Origin: Gemmatimonadota bacterium | Lineage (GTDB): Bacteria; Gemmatimonadota; Gemmatimonadetes; Gemmatimonadales; GWC2-71-9 | Reading direction: 5' to 3' | DNA length: 64,000 bases | NCBI GenBank assembly: GCA_016874005.1 | Contig: VGVQ01000001.1 | Span: 1-64,000, forward strand | Part shown: in pieces, positions 41,625 through 51,339 of the stretch | Layout: each line of letters opens with the position of its first letter | How positions within the stretch are numbered: the stretch's first letter is position 1 | The notes under the pieces: generated by a model | What the model saw: only the letters and a program-made list of their open reading frames with translations | Databases searched by the model: none | Told to the model about the DNA's origin: nothing | Position numbers and translations under genes: made by a program

Positions 41625-43217
41625 CTACCGTGCCTGGAGATAGTGAATCGCCACGGTCGCCAGCTCCGAGTCCGGAAACCGGGCCAGGCGTCGCACGTCC
41701 GGCTCGAGGCCCGCCGCCCGGGCCGCCTGCTGGAACACCTCCACCTCCACGATGTACTGATCCGAGTACCCATGGGTCGCGTCGTACGCGGTGACCGGGG
41801 TAGCTCCCAGATGCGCCGCCGCCAGCTCCGGCGGCAAGGTGTGCAGCTCGATGGTGAGCAACCCGAATCGCCGGAGGTAGGGCGCCCAGCGGCGGAGGTG
41901 CTCGGTCAGGCTGGCCTCGACCGCGGCATTGGACAGCCGCCTGCCCGCCGAGGCAAACGCCCCGGTCGAGCGGCTCGGTCTGCCTAACGGCTCCGAAGGT
42001 TCCCGCCAGGGCCGATTGTGATCGAGAAAGGTTCGGACGTTGAGCAGATCGGCCAGGTCGATCCGGTAGTCGGCCCGCAACCCCTCGGCGAGCAGGTCGG
42101 GCCGGCCGATGTCGCCCCAGATGACCTTGGCCCAGATGTCGGCCTGGACCAGGTTGCGCCGGGCGACCTTGAGCGCGGCGGGGTTGAAGTCGACCCCGAC
42201 CAGGAAGAGCGGGTAGTCGGCCAACATCTTGCCCCGGAGGGTCTGCCGCTCGATGACCTCATAGACATGCTCCAGGAATGCCCCGTTGCCGCAGCCCAGA
42301 TCGAGGATCCCCCGGGGCTGCTCGGCGATCGGCCGATTGAACAGCTCGATGACGATGTCGTCGACCCGCCGAAAGTACGAGGCGTGGGCCCCCCCGCTCC
42401 CCCAGACGTTCATCTCGCGATCGACGTGCTGCTCCGGCGCCCCTTCGGCCACCCGCCGGAGGACCATCGGATCGCCGAAGATCAGGTCGTCGAGCTTTCG
42501 GAGGGTCGGGATGTAGGACACCGTGACCCCGTAGGCGCTGGCTCGTTGAGCCAGGAAGAGCCCCTTCTCGGTGAAGCGAAAGGTTCCGTTGCGGGCCTCG
42601 AACCAGCCTAACCGCGCGAAGATCTCGAGCAGCCGAGTGAAGCTGTCCGGGTCGCGATGGAATTCCTCGGGCCGAAACGACGCCTCCATGAAATACTTGT
42701 GGAACATCCCGCCCATGCCGAGGTGCACGGCGGTGGGACCGACGATGAGACCTTCGATGTGGCGGAGGATCTGCTCGGCGACGGGGCCGGCATCCGTGGG
42801 GAGGCGGTATCGACCGGCGAGGCGCTCGAAGAGGGCCTCCATCGCCCGAAACGGCTCGACCTCGAAGTGGCGAGGATGATATCGCTCGGTGAGGGCCAGC
42901 AAGTCGACGGCGTCGGCGTAGAGCGGGACGCGGTCGAAGGCCGCCGGGCTCGCGGCGTTGAGCCGGCAACTGACGGTGTCGCGGGCAAGGTCGAGCCGGT
43001 AGTCGAGCCACCCCTGCGACGCGAGGACCCGGAGCGCCACGTTGAGGTAGCCCTCGTTGGCGCCGAATCGCCGGGCCAGATCGGCGAGGTCGGCCTCACC
43101 CTGTTCCCGGAGGTGGGCCAGCACTCCGCGCCGATGGAGCGCGAAGGCGGTCGGGGCGGTGACGATTCCATCGAGGTGCCGGAAGATCTCTTCCCGCCAG
43201 CGCGACGGGTCGGCCAT
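41625..43217 (-). CDS. SAM-dependent methyltransferase with duplicated N-terminal domain
   Basis: This protein has 530 residues. Two related helical segments (EIFRHLDGIVTAPTAFALHR near residue 8 and QILRHIEGLIVGPTAVHLGM near 145) show an internal duplication with winged-helix-like parts. A Rossmann methyltransferase domain follows (from about 290), with ILDLGCGNGAFLEHVYEVI, VGVDFNPAALKVA, then NVRTFLDHNRPW. The layout recalls AprA-like polyketide starter methyltransferases, but I am not certain of that link. The ATG at 43217 has GGAG 6 nt upstream. It contains two octamer-type TTA-GGC pairs. Confidence 0.7.
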   Translation of the reverse strand: MADPSRWREEIFRHLDGIVTAPTAFALHRRGVLAHLREQGEADLADLARRFGANEGYLNVALRVLASQGWLDYRLDLARDTVSCRLNAASPAAFDRVPLYADAVDLLALTERYHPRHFEVEPFRAMEALFERLAGRYRLPTDAGPVAEQILRHIEGLIVGPTAVHLGMGGMFHKYFMEASFRPEEFHRDPDSFTRLLEIFARLGWFEARNGTFRFTEKGLFLAQRASAYGVTVSYIPTLRKLDDLIFGDPMVLRRVAEGAPEQHVDREMNVWGSGGAHASYFRRVDDIVIELFNRPIAEQPRGILDLGCGNGAFLEHVYEVIERQTLRGKMLADYPLFLVGVDFNPAALKVARRNLVQADIWAKVIWGDIGRPDLLAEGLRADYRIDLADLLNVRTFLDHNRPWREPSEPLGRPSRSTGAFASAGRRLSNAAVEASLTEHLRRWAPYLRRFGLLTIELHTLPPELAAAHLGATPVTAYDATHGYSDQYIVEVEVFQQAARAAGLEPDVRRLARFPDSELATVAIHYLQAR

Positions 43218-43371
43218 TGCACGCTCCATCCTCTGTTCGATGCCGGCCGGATGCTTCGGCCTGGCTCGCCGGAGAATGTAACGCCGGCGGGCCGTACTGC
43301 CAGCGGGGCTGGCACCGATCGCTCCGGTATCGCAGCTTGACGAATCGCCACGAGCGCCCCACCCTCCACCC

Positions 43372-44280
43372 ATGGAACGGGTGCTCATCGCCGGCGCCAC
43401 CGGGGCCCTGGGCCAGGTCATCGCCGGCAAACTCCTCGAGCGGGGCTATCGGGTTCGGGGCCTCGCCCGCAATCCGGACCGCCTCGCGAACCTCGTCGCT
43501 CGCGGGCTCGAGCCGGCCCGAGGCGATCTGCTCGACCCGGCCTCGCTGGCCGCCGCCTGCCGCGAGACGGACCAGATCGTCTCCACCGCCAACAGCTTCA
43601 TGGGCAGCGGCGCCGCCAGTCCAACCAAGGTGGACGTGGCCGGCTACACCAATCTGATGGCTGCCGCCAAGGCCGCCGGGGTCCGGCGGGTGGTTCACGT
43701 CTCGGCCTACGGGATCGGGCCGGACACCCCGGTCGACTACTTCCGGGTCAAGGCCCGAGTCGACGAGGTGATTCGCTCGAGCGGGATTCCCTGGGTGCTC
43801 CTCAAGCCCTCGGCGTTCCTCGACGTGTGGATCGGGATGGTCCTGACCGAGATCGGCGCCGGCCGGCCAGCCCGGATCTTCGGCGACGGCCGCCGAGTGT
43901 CCAACTACATCGCCGCCTCCGACGTCGCCGAGTTCGCGGCCCGGATCGTCGCTCGGCCGGAGATCGCGGGCGAGACGATCGACATCGGCGGCCCCAGCAC
44001 CTTGTCGGCCCTGGATCTGGTCGCCCTGATCGAAAGCCACCTGGGCCGACCGGCGGCCCGCAAACAGATCCCGCTGATCGTCCTTCGGCTTGGGGCGCGG
44101 CTGGTGCGGCCCTTCAACGAGCTATTGGCCCGGTTCATGGCGATGGGCGCTTGGTCGGCGGCGGCCGACCGCCGGCTCGATCACTGGCGCGCGGCGGCGG
44201 ACCGATTCCAACTCGCACCGATGACGGCGGAGGGGTACCTCGCCACCATCCCGAAAGGCGCCGGACCCGGGCACGGATGA
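43372..44280 (+). CDS. NAD(P)-binding atypical SDR (NmrA/complex-I-type)
   Basis: The gene encodes 302 residues. The nucleotide-binding motif is VLIAGATGALGQVIAGKLL at the N-terminus, then RGLARNP (2'-phosphate-binding type, so NADP-like). VVHVSAYGIGPD follows, and the catalytic Tyr/Lys pair of classical SDRs is not in canonical form, as in atypical SDRs. Divergent from the methyltransferase gene. Substrate unknown. Confidence 0.82.
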   Translation: MERVLIAGATGALGQVIAGKLLERGYRVRGLARNPDRLANLVARGLEPARGDLLDPASLAAACRETDQIVSTANSFMGSGAASPTKVDVAGYTNLMAAAKAAGVRRVVHVSAYGIGPDTPVDYFRVKARVDEVIRSSGIPWVLLKPSAFLDVWIGMVLTEIGAGRPARIFGDGRRVSNYIAASDVAEFAARIVARPEIAGETIDIGGPSTLSALDLVALIESHLGRPAARKQIPLIVLRLGARLVRPFNELLARFMAMGAWSAAADRRLDHWRAAADRFQLAPMTAEGYLATIPKGAGPGHG

Positions 44281-44336
44281 GGCGCCGTTTCAGGGCGACT
44301 ACCTGGACCTTTCCGCGGTGGGAAACCAGTTAATGC

Positions 44337-44365
44337 TTGCCGCCCCGGCCCGTGGCCGGTAAACT
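44337..44365 (+). promoter_or_regulatory. Putative promoter of the cox-like operon
   Basis: TTGCCG (44337-44342), 17 bp, TAAACT (44360-44365), 41 bp before the coxS-like ATG. Confidence 0.55.
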
Positions 44366-44405
44366 GTCCTATTCCACCTCCCTTCCGTCCAACCGGAGTC
44401 TTCGG

Positions 44406-44867
44406 ATGAAGCGATCGATCGCCCTCTCGGTCAACGGAGTCAGTCACTCGGTCGAGGTGGAGCCCCGGGCCCTCCTGGCCCAGGTGCTCCGCGACGACCT
44501 CAACCTGACCGGCACTCACATCGGCTGCGACACCAGTCAATGCGGCGCCTGCACCATTCACCTGAATGGCCGCGCCACCAAGAGTTGTACCGTGCTCGCG
44601 GTGCAAGCCGAAGGCGCCGAGATCACCACCATCGAGGGATTGGCCAAGAATGGCGCGCTCCACCCGCTCCAGAACGCGTTCTGGGAGAAGCACGGGCTCC
44701 AGTGCGGGTTCTGCACCCCGGGGATGATCATGTCCGCGGCCGACCTGCTGGCCTCCAACGGATCGCCCAGCGACGAACAGATCCGCCACGCGATCGAGGG
44801 CAACCTCTGTCGCTGCACCGGTTACCAGAACATCGTCGCGGCGATCAAGTCCGCGGCCTCGGCCTGA
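44406..44867 (+). CDS. coxS: Iron-sulfur subunit of a CODH/xanthine-dehydrogenase-type enzyme
   Basis: This 153-residue subunit carries two [2Fe-2S] clusters. The plant-ferredoxin-type site is [16 protein letters not shown] with a later single Cys, and the C-terminal site is [11 protein letters not shown] followed by [11 protein letters not shown]. It passes electrons from the Mo cofactor to FAD. CGGAG lies 8 nt before the ATG. First gene of the operon, with coxL 10 bp downstream. Confidence 0.92.
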   Translation: MKRSIALSVNGVSHSVEVEPRALLAQVLRDDLNLTGTHIGCDTSQCGACTIHLNGRATKSCTVLAVQAEGAEITTIEGLAKNGALHPLQNAFWEKHGLQCGFCTPGMIMSAADLLASNGSPSDEQIRHAIEGNLCRCTGYQNIVAAIKSAASA

Positions 44868-44877
44868 GGAGGAGACC

Positions 44878-47232
44878 ATGGCCACGCTCTTCGGCTCCGG
44901 GATCAAGCGCCGAGAAGATCCCCGACTCATCACCGGCAGCGGCACCTTCACCGACGACATCAAGCTCCCGGGCCTGACCTTCGCGGCGATGGTCCGAAGC
45001 CCCTACGCCCACGCCACCATCCGGAAGATCGACACCGCCGCGGCGGCCCAAGCCCCCGGAGTGATCGCGGTGATCACCGGCAAGGACATCGCCGGCAAGG
45101 TCGGGCCGGTGCCCTGCGCCTTCAACGTGCCCAACTGCGATCTCAAGCTTCCGCCCCACCCGGCCCTGGCGACCAACAAGGTCCGTTACGTGGGCGACGC
45201 GGTGGCCATGATCGTGGCGACCTCCCGCGCGGCGGCGCGAGACGCGGTGGATTTGGTCGACGTCGACTACGACCCCCTCCCGGCGACGGTCGATCCCGAG
45301 AAGGCGGTCCAACCCGGCACGGCCCAGCTCCACGACGAGGTGCCCGGCAACGTGGCCTTCACCTGGCACGTGGCGGGCGGCGACGCCGATCAGGCATTCG
45401 CGCAGGCGGCGGTCAAGGTGTCGCTCCGGATCGTCCAGCAGCGGCTCCTTCCCACCGCGATGGAACCCCGCTCGGCGGTGGCGTCCTATAACAAGGCGAC
45501 CGGGCAGCTGACCCTCTGGGCCACCAGCCAGAACCCCCACATCCACCGGTTCCTCACCTCGGTGACGTTAGGCCTCCCGGAGCACAAGATCCGGGTCATC
45601 TCGCCCGACGTGGGTGGCGGCTTCGGGAGCAAGATCCCGGGCTACGCCGACGAGTTCCTGGTGGCCTACGCCGCCATGACGCTGGGCCGCTCGGTGAAGT
45701 GGACCGAGGACCGTTCCGAGAACTACACCGTGACGACCCACGGCCGCGATCACGTCGAATACGTGGAGATGTGCGGGACCGGCGACGGGACCATCACCGG
45801 TCTTCGGACCAAGATCCACGCCGGACTCGGCGCCTACGCCTCGACCGCGGCGCCCGGCGTTCCGACTATCCTCCATGGGCTGATGTACTCCGGCGCCTAC
45901 ACCATTCCCAACGTCAAGGGAACGGTGATCGGGGCCTACACCAACACGACCCCTGTCGATGCCTATCGAGGGGCGGGTCGGCCCGAGGCGACCTACCTGA
46001 TCGAACGGCTGGTCGACTGCTACGCCCGCCGGATCGGGATGGACCCCGCCCTGGTGCGCCGGAAGAACCTGATTCCCGCGGACAAGATGCCCTATACCGT
46101 GGCGACCGGGATCACCTACGACTCGGGCGACTACCACGCCGCGCTCGACAAGGCGATGGAGTTGATCGACTACCGGGGCTTCCGGGAGCGGCAGGAGAAG
46201 GCCCGCAAGGACGGCCACTATCTCGGCATCGGGGTGAGCAGCTACACCGAGATCTGCGGCCTGGGACCGTCGCAGGTGGCCGGCCAGATCGGTTTCGGGG
46301 GCGGCCTCTACGAGTCGGCGATCGTCCGGGTCTACCCGACCGGGATGGTCCGGGCCTACATCGGGACCCGGCCCCACGGCCAGGGCGAGGAGACCACCTT
46401 CGCCCAGATCGTGGCCGACGAGTTCGGGGTCCCGATCGAGAACGTCGAGATCGTCGCCGGCGACACCGAGTCGACCCCACAAGGTTGGGGCACCTACGGC
46501 AGCCGAACCACCGCGGTGGGCGGCGCCGCGCTCAAGAACGCCGCGGTCAAGGTGAAGGAGAAAGCCAAGAAGCTCGCCGCCCACTTGCTCGAGGCCAACG
46601 AGGCCGACCTCGAGTGGCACGACGGCAAGTTCCAGGTGAAGGGATCGCCGGCGCAGGCCAAGGCGTTCGGCGAGCTGGCCCTGATGGCGAACGTCGCCTG
46701 GAACATGCCGGCGGGAATGGAACCCGGCCTGGAGGCGAGCGCGTTCTTCGATCCGACCAACTTCGTCTTCCCGTACGGGACCCACATCGCCACCGTCGAC
46801 GTCGACCTCGAGACCGGCGAAGTGACGGTGCTCCGCTACGTCTGCGTCGACGACTGCGGGCCCCACATCAACCCGATGATCGTGGAGGGCCAGGTCCACG
46901 GCGGGGTGATCCAGGGGGTCGGCGAGGCCCTCCAGGAGATCGCGGTCTACTCCGACGACGGCCAGCTGATGACCGGCACCATGATGGACTACGCGGTGCC
47001 CAAGGCCAGCCAGATGCCCACGATCGAGTCGCATTTCACCTACACCCCGACGCCGGTCAATCCGTTAGGCGTCAAGGGGATCGGCGAGGCCGGAACGATC
47101 GGATCGGTACCGTGTATCGTCAACGCGGTGGTCGACGCGCTGGCGCCGCTCGGGATCACCCACATCGACAAACCGCTGACCCCGGCGCGAGTCTGGGCGG
47201 CCATTCAGCAGGCGAAGGGAGGGGCGCGATGA
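44878..47232 (+). CDS. coxL: Molybdopterin large subunit, form II CODH-like
   Basis: This 784-residue Mo-cofactor subunit begins GSGIKRREDPRLITGSGTF and contains DVGGGFGSKI, the RPHGQGEETTF region, and the C-terminal VKGIGEAGTIGSVPCIVNAV with the catalytic Glu. The active-site loop is AYRGAGR, the form II sequence. True form I aerobic CO dehydrogenases have AYRCSFR with the Cu-binding Cys. CO oxidation is therefore not supported, and another aldehyde, purine or aromatic substrate is more likely. GAGGAG precedes the ATG. Confidence 0.92.
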   Translation: MATLFGSGIKRREDPRLITGSGTFTDDIKLPGLTFAAMVRSPYAHATIRKIDTAAAAQAPGVIAVITGKDIAGKVGPVPCAFNVPNCDLKLPPHPALATNKVRYVGDAVAMIVATSRAAARDAVDLVDVDYDPLPATVDPEKAVQPGTAQLHDEVPGNVAFTWHVAGGDADQAFAQAAVKVSLRIVQQRLLPTAMEPRSAVASYNKATGQLTLWATSQNPHIHRFLTSVTLGLPEHKIRVISPDVGGGFGSKIPGYADEFLVAYAAMTLGRSVKWTEDRSENYTVTTHGRDHVEYVEMCGTGDGTITGLRTKIHAGLGAYASTAAPGVPTILHGLMYSGAYTIPNVKGTVIGAYTNTTPVDAYRGAGRPEATYLIERLVDCYARRIGMDPALVRRKNLIPADKMPYTVATGITYDSGDYHAALDKAMELIDYRGFRERQEKARKDGHYLGIGVSSYTEICGLGPSQVAGQIGFGGGLYESAIVRVYPTGMVRAYIGTRPHGQGEETTFAQIVADEFGVPIENVEIVAGDTESTPQGWGTYGSRTTAVGGAALKNAAVKVKEKAKKLAAHLLEANEADLEWHDGKFQVKGSPAQAKAFGELALMANVAWNMPAGMEPGLEASAFFDPTNFVFPYGTHIATVDVDLETGEVTVLRYVCVDDCGPHINPMIVEGQVHGGVIQGVGEALQEIAVYSDDGQLMTGTMMDYAVPKASQMPTIESHFTYTPTPVNPLGVKGIGEAGTIGSVPCIVNAVVDALAPLGITHIDKPLTPARVWAAIQQAKGGAR

Positions 47233-48080
47233 TTCCCGCGAGCTTCGACTACGTCCGGGCCAAGTCCCTTCGGGACGCCTTGAACGCCATCGGGACCGAT
47301 GGAACCAAGGTGCTCGCCGGCGGCCACAGCCTGATCCCGATGATGCGCTTCCGGCTGGCCCAGCCGGGTCGGCTCCTCGACATCGGGCAGCTCGCCGAGC
47401 TCAAGGGCATCGACCTCAAGGGACGGGGGGCCCGGATCGGGGCCGGCACCAGCTATCGGGAGCTGCTCGACTCCCCCGAGTTGGCCGAGCGGTATCCCCT
47501 GATCGCGGAGGCAACCCGAGGAATCGGCGACGTCCAGGTCCGGAACCGGGGCACCATCGGCGGCGGGCTGGCCCACGCCGATCCGGCCTCCGACATGCCG
47601 GCCGTGATGCTGGCGTTAGGCGCGACCTTCAACCTCCGGTCCAAGGGCGGCAAGCGGTCGGTAGCGGCCGCCGACTTCTTCACCGGGGCGTTCACCACCG
47701 CGCTGGCGAGCGACGAGCTGCTGATCGACATCGCCTTGCCGGCCCCGCCCAAGAAGGCCGGAATGGCCTACGCCAGCTTCGAGCAGAAGGCCTCGGGCTA
47801 CGCCATCGCCGCCGCCGCCGCGGTGGTCACCAAGAGCCGAAAGACCATCACCGGGGTGACCCTGGCCCTCACCGGCGTGGGCGACCGGGCCTACCTGGCC
47901 GACGCGAGCGGCGCGGTCGGGAGCCACGGCGACGATGCCGCCCTCGAGGCGGCGGTGGCCAATGTCACCAAGGGCATCGACGTCAACGGCGACATCCACG
48001 CCTCGGTGGAGTACCGAAGCCACCTGGCCCGGGTCGTGGCCAGACGGGCGATCGCGCTGGCGCTGAGCCGCGCCGGGTGA
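47229..48080 (+). CDS. coxM: FAD subunit of the CODH/xanthine-dehydrogenase-type enzyme
   Basis: This 283-residue subunit has the CoxM FAD motifs AGGHSLIPMMRFRLAQP near residue 30 and TIGGGLAHADPASDMPA near 112. It accepts electrons from the iron-sulfur subunit. The ATG overlaps the coxL stop by 4 nt. Gene order is S-L-M, rather than the M-S-L of classical form I operons. Confidence 0.92.
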   Translation: MIPASFDYVRAKSLRDALNAIGTDGTKVLAGGHSLIPMMRFRLAQPGRLLDIGQLAELKGIDLKGRGARIGAGTSYRELLDSPELAERYPLIAEATRGIGDVQVRNRGTIGGGLAHADPASDMPAVMLALGATFNLRSKGGKRSVAAADFFTGAFTTALASDELLIDIALPAPPKKAGMAYASFEQKASGYAIAAAAAVVTKSRKTITGVTLALTGVGDRAYLADASGAVGSHGDDAALEAAVANVTKGIDVNGDIHASVEYRSHLARVVARRAIALALSRAG

Positions 48081-48679
48081 CGGTCACCGCCGTCATCCTG
48101 GCGGCGGGTCGGGGCACCCGGTTCGGTGCCGGGCAGGACAAGCTGACGGCAACCTGGCGGGGGCGGGCGCTGATCGAGTATCCGATCGGCGCCGCCTCCG
48201 CCGCTCGCGAACGGGGTGTGGTGGCCGAGGTCGTGGTGGTAACCCGCCCGGGCGCGGAGGGGATCCGTGCGGTGGCCGCGGAAGCCGGGTGCCGGCTGGT
48301 GTTCCCCGACCCCAGCCAGGGCTCGGGGCTGGCGGCCAGCCTCAAAGCGGGAATCCGGGCGGCCGGTCCGGAGGCGCGCGGCGTCGTGCTCCTGCTCGGC
48401 GACCAGCCCCTCGTCACGCCCGAGGCGATCGCCGCGGTGATCGCGGCCGCGGGTGAGTCACGGAACGCCCTCGTCAGGGCGCGATATCGCGGCAATCCGG
48501 ATTCGCCGGGCCATCCGGTGTTCATCGGCCGCGACCGACTCGACCTGGTGGACGCCGCCACCGACGACGCGGGACTGCGGGGACTCGTGGAGGAGCACGG
48601 ACTGGTATGGACGGAACTCTGGCTCGAAGGCGACAATCCGGACGTCGACGTCGCGGCGGACCTCACCCGGCTGCGTTGA
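48077..48679 (+). CDS. mocA: MocA-like molybdopterin cytidylyltransferase
   Basis: This 200-residue nucleotidyltransferase of the MobA/MocA type has the N-terminal loop VILAAGRGTRFG, a DPSQGSGLAASL segment, and the metal-site motif LLLGDQPLVTP. GHPVFIGR near the end is also typical. Enzymes of this family make the MCD cofactor used by CoxL-type proteins. The GTG start overlaps the coxM stop. Confidence 0.88.
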   Translation: MTVTAVILAAGRGTRFGAGQDKLTATWRGRALIEYPIGAASAARERGVVAEVVVVTRPGAEGIRAVAAEAGCRLVFPDPSQGSGLAASLKAGIRAAGPEARGVVLLLGDQPLVTPEAIAAVIAAAGESRNALVRARYRGNPDSPGHPVFIGRDRLDLVDAATDDAGLRGLVEEHGLVWTELWLEGDNPDVDVAADLTRLR

Positions 48680-48698
48680 CGACCCGCTCGGGCAGCCG

Positions 48699-51317
48699 AT
48701 GACCGATCCGATCGCAACGCTGGAGCGTCACCTTCGCGACCGCTACCGAATCGTGCGGACGGCCGGCGAGGGCGGCATGGCGACCGTTTACCTCGCGATC
48801 GACAAGCACGAGCGGCAGGTCGCGATCAAAGTCCTTCGCCCGGAGTTCTCGTCGATCCTCGGTGGCGACCGGTTCCTCCAGGAGATCCGGGTCACCGCCC
48901 ATTTCCAGCACCCACACATCCTTCCTCTCTACGACTCGGGCATCGCCGGCGACCTCCTCTACTATGTGATGCCGTACGTCGCGGGAGAATCGCTCCGAAG
49001 CAAGCTGCAGCGGGAGCGCCAGCTGCCGATGGACGAAGCGGTGACGATCCTCAAGACCGTGGCCGGCGCGCTCGACTACGCCCACCGGCAAGGCGTCATC
49101 CACCGGGACATCAAGTCTGAGAACATCCTGATCTCCGACGGGCAGCCGCTGGTGGCGGATTTCGGGATCGCCCTCGCGCTGAGCGCGGCCTCGGATCGAA
49201 TCACCCGGACCGGGTTCTCGGTGGGGACCCCGCAGTACATGAGTCCGGAACAGGGCGCCGGCGGAGCGGTCGACGCCCGTTCCGACATCTACTCGTTGGC
49301 CTGCGTCGGCTACGAGATGCTATCGGGCTCACCCCCGCATCGTGGGGCCAACGCCCAAGGTATCCTGGCCTCGGTGCTGACCGCTCCACCCCAGCCGCTC
49401 ACCGAGGTGCGACCGAGCACCCCACTGAGCGTCGCGACGGCGATTCACCGAGGGCTCGAGCGCCTCCCGGCGGACCGGTATGGCTCGGCGGGAGAGTTCG
49501 CGGCCGCGCTGACCCGACCGATCGAATCCCGCCCGGCGGCCCGCGCCCGCGGGTGGTGGATCGTGGCCGTGGCCGCGGCCCTTGCCGGGGGGATCGGACT
49601 CGGGCAGCTGGGTCGCCGGACTCCAGGGCCGGACCCGCTTGGCGTGAGGCGATGGGACCTGATTCTGCCGGCCGAAGCGCCCGTTGCCCTGGCGGGGCCG
49701 GGACCCCAAGGGGCTTGGCAGTCGGCCCTGGCGATCTCCCCCGACGGGGATTGGCTCGCTTACGTCAGCCCGCACGGCTCCGAAACCCGGCTCATGGTCC
49801 GCCGCCTGGGAACCGACTCGGTGGCCGTCGTCCCGGAATCGGAGGGCGCCTATCACCCGTTTTTCTCGCCCGACGGCGGCTGGATCGGGTTCTTCAGCGG
49901 ATCGGAGATCAAGAAGATCCGGCTCGGCGGGGTGAGCCGTCTGACGCTGGGACGGGTCACCCGGCCGGTGGGGGCGACCTGGGGCGCCAGGGACCGGATC
50001 CTCCTGTTCGAGGCCGACGGGTTCGCGATGCGGTGGGTACCCGCGGCAGGCGGCGAGGCCGACACGACCATCACCCTGGCGACCCAGTTCGGCACCCCCG
50101 ATCTCCTCCCCGGCGAGCAGTGGGCCATCGGCCAGCTGAGCAGCGGCCAGCTCGCGATGGTGTCACTCGCCGATGGCCACCAGGTGGCCATCACCGGTCG
50201 CGGCGTCCTGCCGCTCGACTCGGTTCGGGCGAACGATCTGCTGATCGGGGCCAGCCCGAAATGGGTGCCGACCTCACGTCACCTCATCTTCGGCAGCGGC
50301 GATGGCGTGCTGGCCGCCCTCCCGTTCGACGGCGAGCGGCGCAAGGTGCTGGGCCCCCCGGCGCCGGTGCTCTCGGGAGTGAGAATCGAGGAGGGATTCT
50401 CCTACGGCGAATACGCCCTCGCCGGCGACGGCACCCTGATCTACGTCCCAGGCGCGCACCAGAACTGGGGGCGGATTGCCTTCCTCGGGAGGGACGGGAC
50501 CTTCGACACGCTCCCCTTTCCGCGGGGGAAGTACACTCAGCTTCGAATCGCGCCCGACGGCAAGCAACTCGCCGTCCAGGAATTCACGTCGGCGGGTTGG
50601 GAAGTGTCGATTCTCGAGCTGGCGAGCGGCCAGCGCCGCAAAGTCCCCGTCGAAGGCTGGTACCGGGCCTTTCCGGCCGCCTGGTCGCCCGACGGACGGG
50701 ACCTTCTGATCGGGATCTGGTCGCCGGTGCAGTTCCTCAACCTCGGTGCCGTGCTGACGCCGGTGAGCGGGGGCCCGTCGCGGAAATTGGACATCACCGC
50801 GGCGTCGTATATGACGATAGCACCTAACGGCCGCGATCTGGTCTATTCCGACTGGCGGACCGGCGACCTCTACCTCCGACAACTCTGGGACACGACCCGC
50901 CGGGTCATCCCGGGTCGAGGGTTCGCGGCCAGCTATTCGCCGGATGGCCGCTGGCTCGCTTGGGGCAACCTCGACGGCGGCGTGACAGTCTCGCCGATGC
51001 CGCCGACCGGCGCGACCTACACCGCCGCCGAGCGCGGCGTCCAACCGCTCTGGTCTCCGACAGGCGACCGCCTCATGTTTCGGGCCGGCCGGCGGATTCT
51101 CGAGGTCGAGGTGTCGACCGCCAACGGATTTCGAACCGGCGCGCCACGACTCATCGCGGAAGGCCCCCTGGTGCAGACCTTCGCCTGGAACATGGCCATC
51201 GGGCCCGACGGCCGATTGGCCGCCGTGGTCGCCCTCGCCGAACGGTCACGACGGGAGCTCAAAGTGGTCACCGGGCTGCCAACCGAACTGGCCAGAGTCG
51301 CCCCGGCGGCCCGGTAG
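48699..51317 (+). CDS. Ser/Thr protein kinase with transmembrane helix and TolB-like beta-propeller
   Basis: The protein has 872 residues. The kinase domain (about 17-270) has GEGGMATVYLA, the Lys in VAIKVLRPE, the catalytic HRDIKSENIL, DFG in VADFGIAL, and GTPQYMSPEQ. One helix follows (WWIVAVAAALAGGIGLGQL, about 285-305). The C-terminal about 550 residues hold repeated SPDG-type PD40 blades (AISPDGDWLAYVS, AWSPDGRDLLIG, SYSPDGRWLAWG), presumably periplasmic sensing. Such kinases are numerous in Gemmatimonadota and Acidobacteriota. It is placed inside the cox operon, 20 bp after mocA and 22 bp before coxG. Confidence 0.92.
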   Translation: MTDPIATLERHLRDRYRIVRTAGEGGMATVYLAIDKHERQVAIKVLRPEFSSILGGDRFLQEIRVTAHFQHPHILPLYDSGIAGDLLYYVMPYVAGESLRSKLQRERQLPMDEAVTILKTVAGALDYAHRQGVIHRDIKSENILISDGQPLVADFGIALALSAASDRITRTGFSVGTPQYMSPEQGAGGAVDARSDIYSLACVGYEMLSGSPPHRGANAQGILASVLTAPPQPLTEVRPSTPLSVATAIHRGLERLPADRYGSAGEFAAALTRPIESRPAARARGWWIVAVAAALAGGIGLGQLGRRTPGPDPLGVRRWDLILPAEAPVALAGPGPQGAWQSALAISPDGDWLAYVSPHGSETRLMVRRLGTDSVAVVPESEGAYHPFFSPDGGWIGFFSGSEIKKIRLGGVSRLTLGRVTRPVGATWGARDRILLFEADGFAMRWVPAAGGEADTTITLATQFGTPDLLPGEQWAIGQLSSGQLAMVSLADGHQVAITGRGVLPLDSVRANDLLIGASPKWVPTSRHLIFGSGDGVLAALPFDGERRKVLGPPAPVLSGVRIEEGFSYGEYALAGDGTLIYVPGAHQNWGRIAFLGRDGTFDTLPFPRGKYTQLRIAPDGKQLAVQEFTSAGWEVSILELASGQRRKVPVEGWYRAFPAAWSPDGRDLLIGIWSPVQFLNLGAVLTPVSGGPSRKLDITAASYMTIAPNGRDLVYSDWRTGDLYLRQLWDTTRRVIPGRGFAASYSPDGRWLAWGNLDGGVTVSPMPPTGATYTAAERGVQPLWSPTGDRLMFRAGRRILEVEVSTANGFRTGAPRLIAEGPLVQTFAWNMAIGPDGRLAAVVALAERSRRELKVVTGLPTELARVAPAAR

Positions 51318-51339
51318 CGAGTCTCGAAAAGGATTACCG

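Noticed and set aside
45568-47034. 488-codon minus-strand frame opposite coxL
   Set aside because: Shadow of a GC-rich gene. His/Asp/Gly-rich with no motifs.
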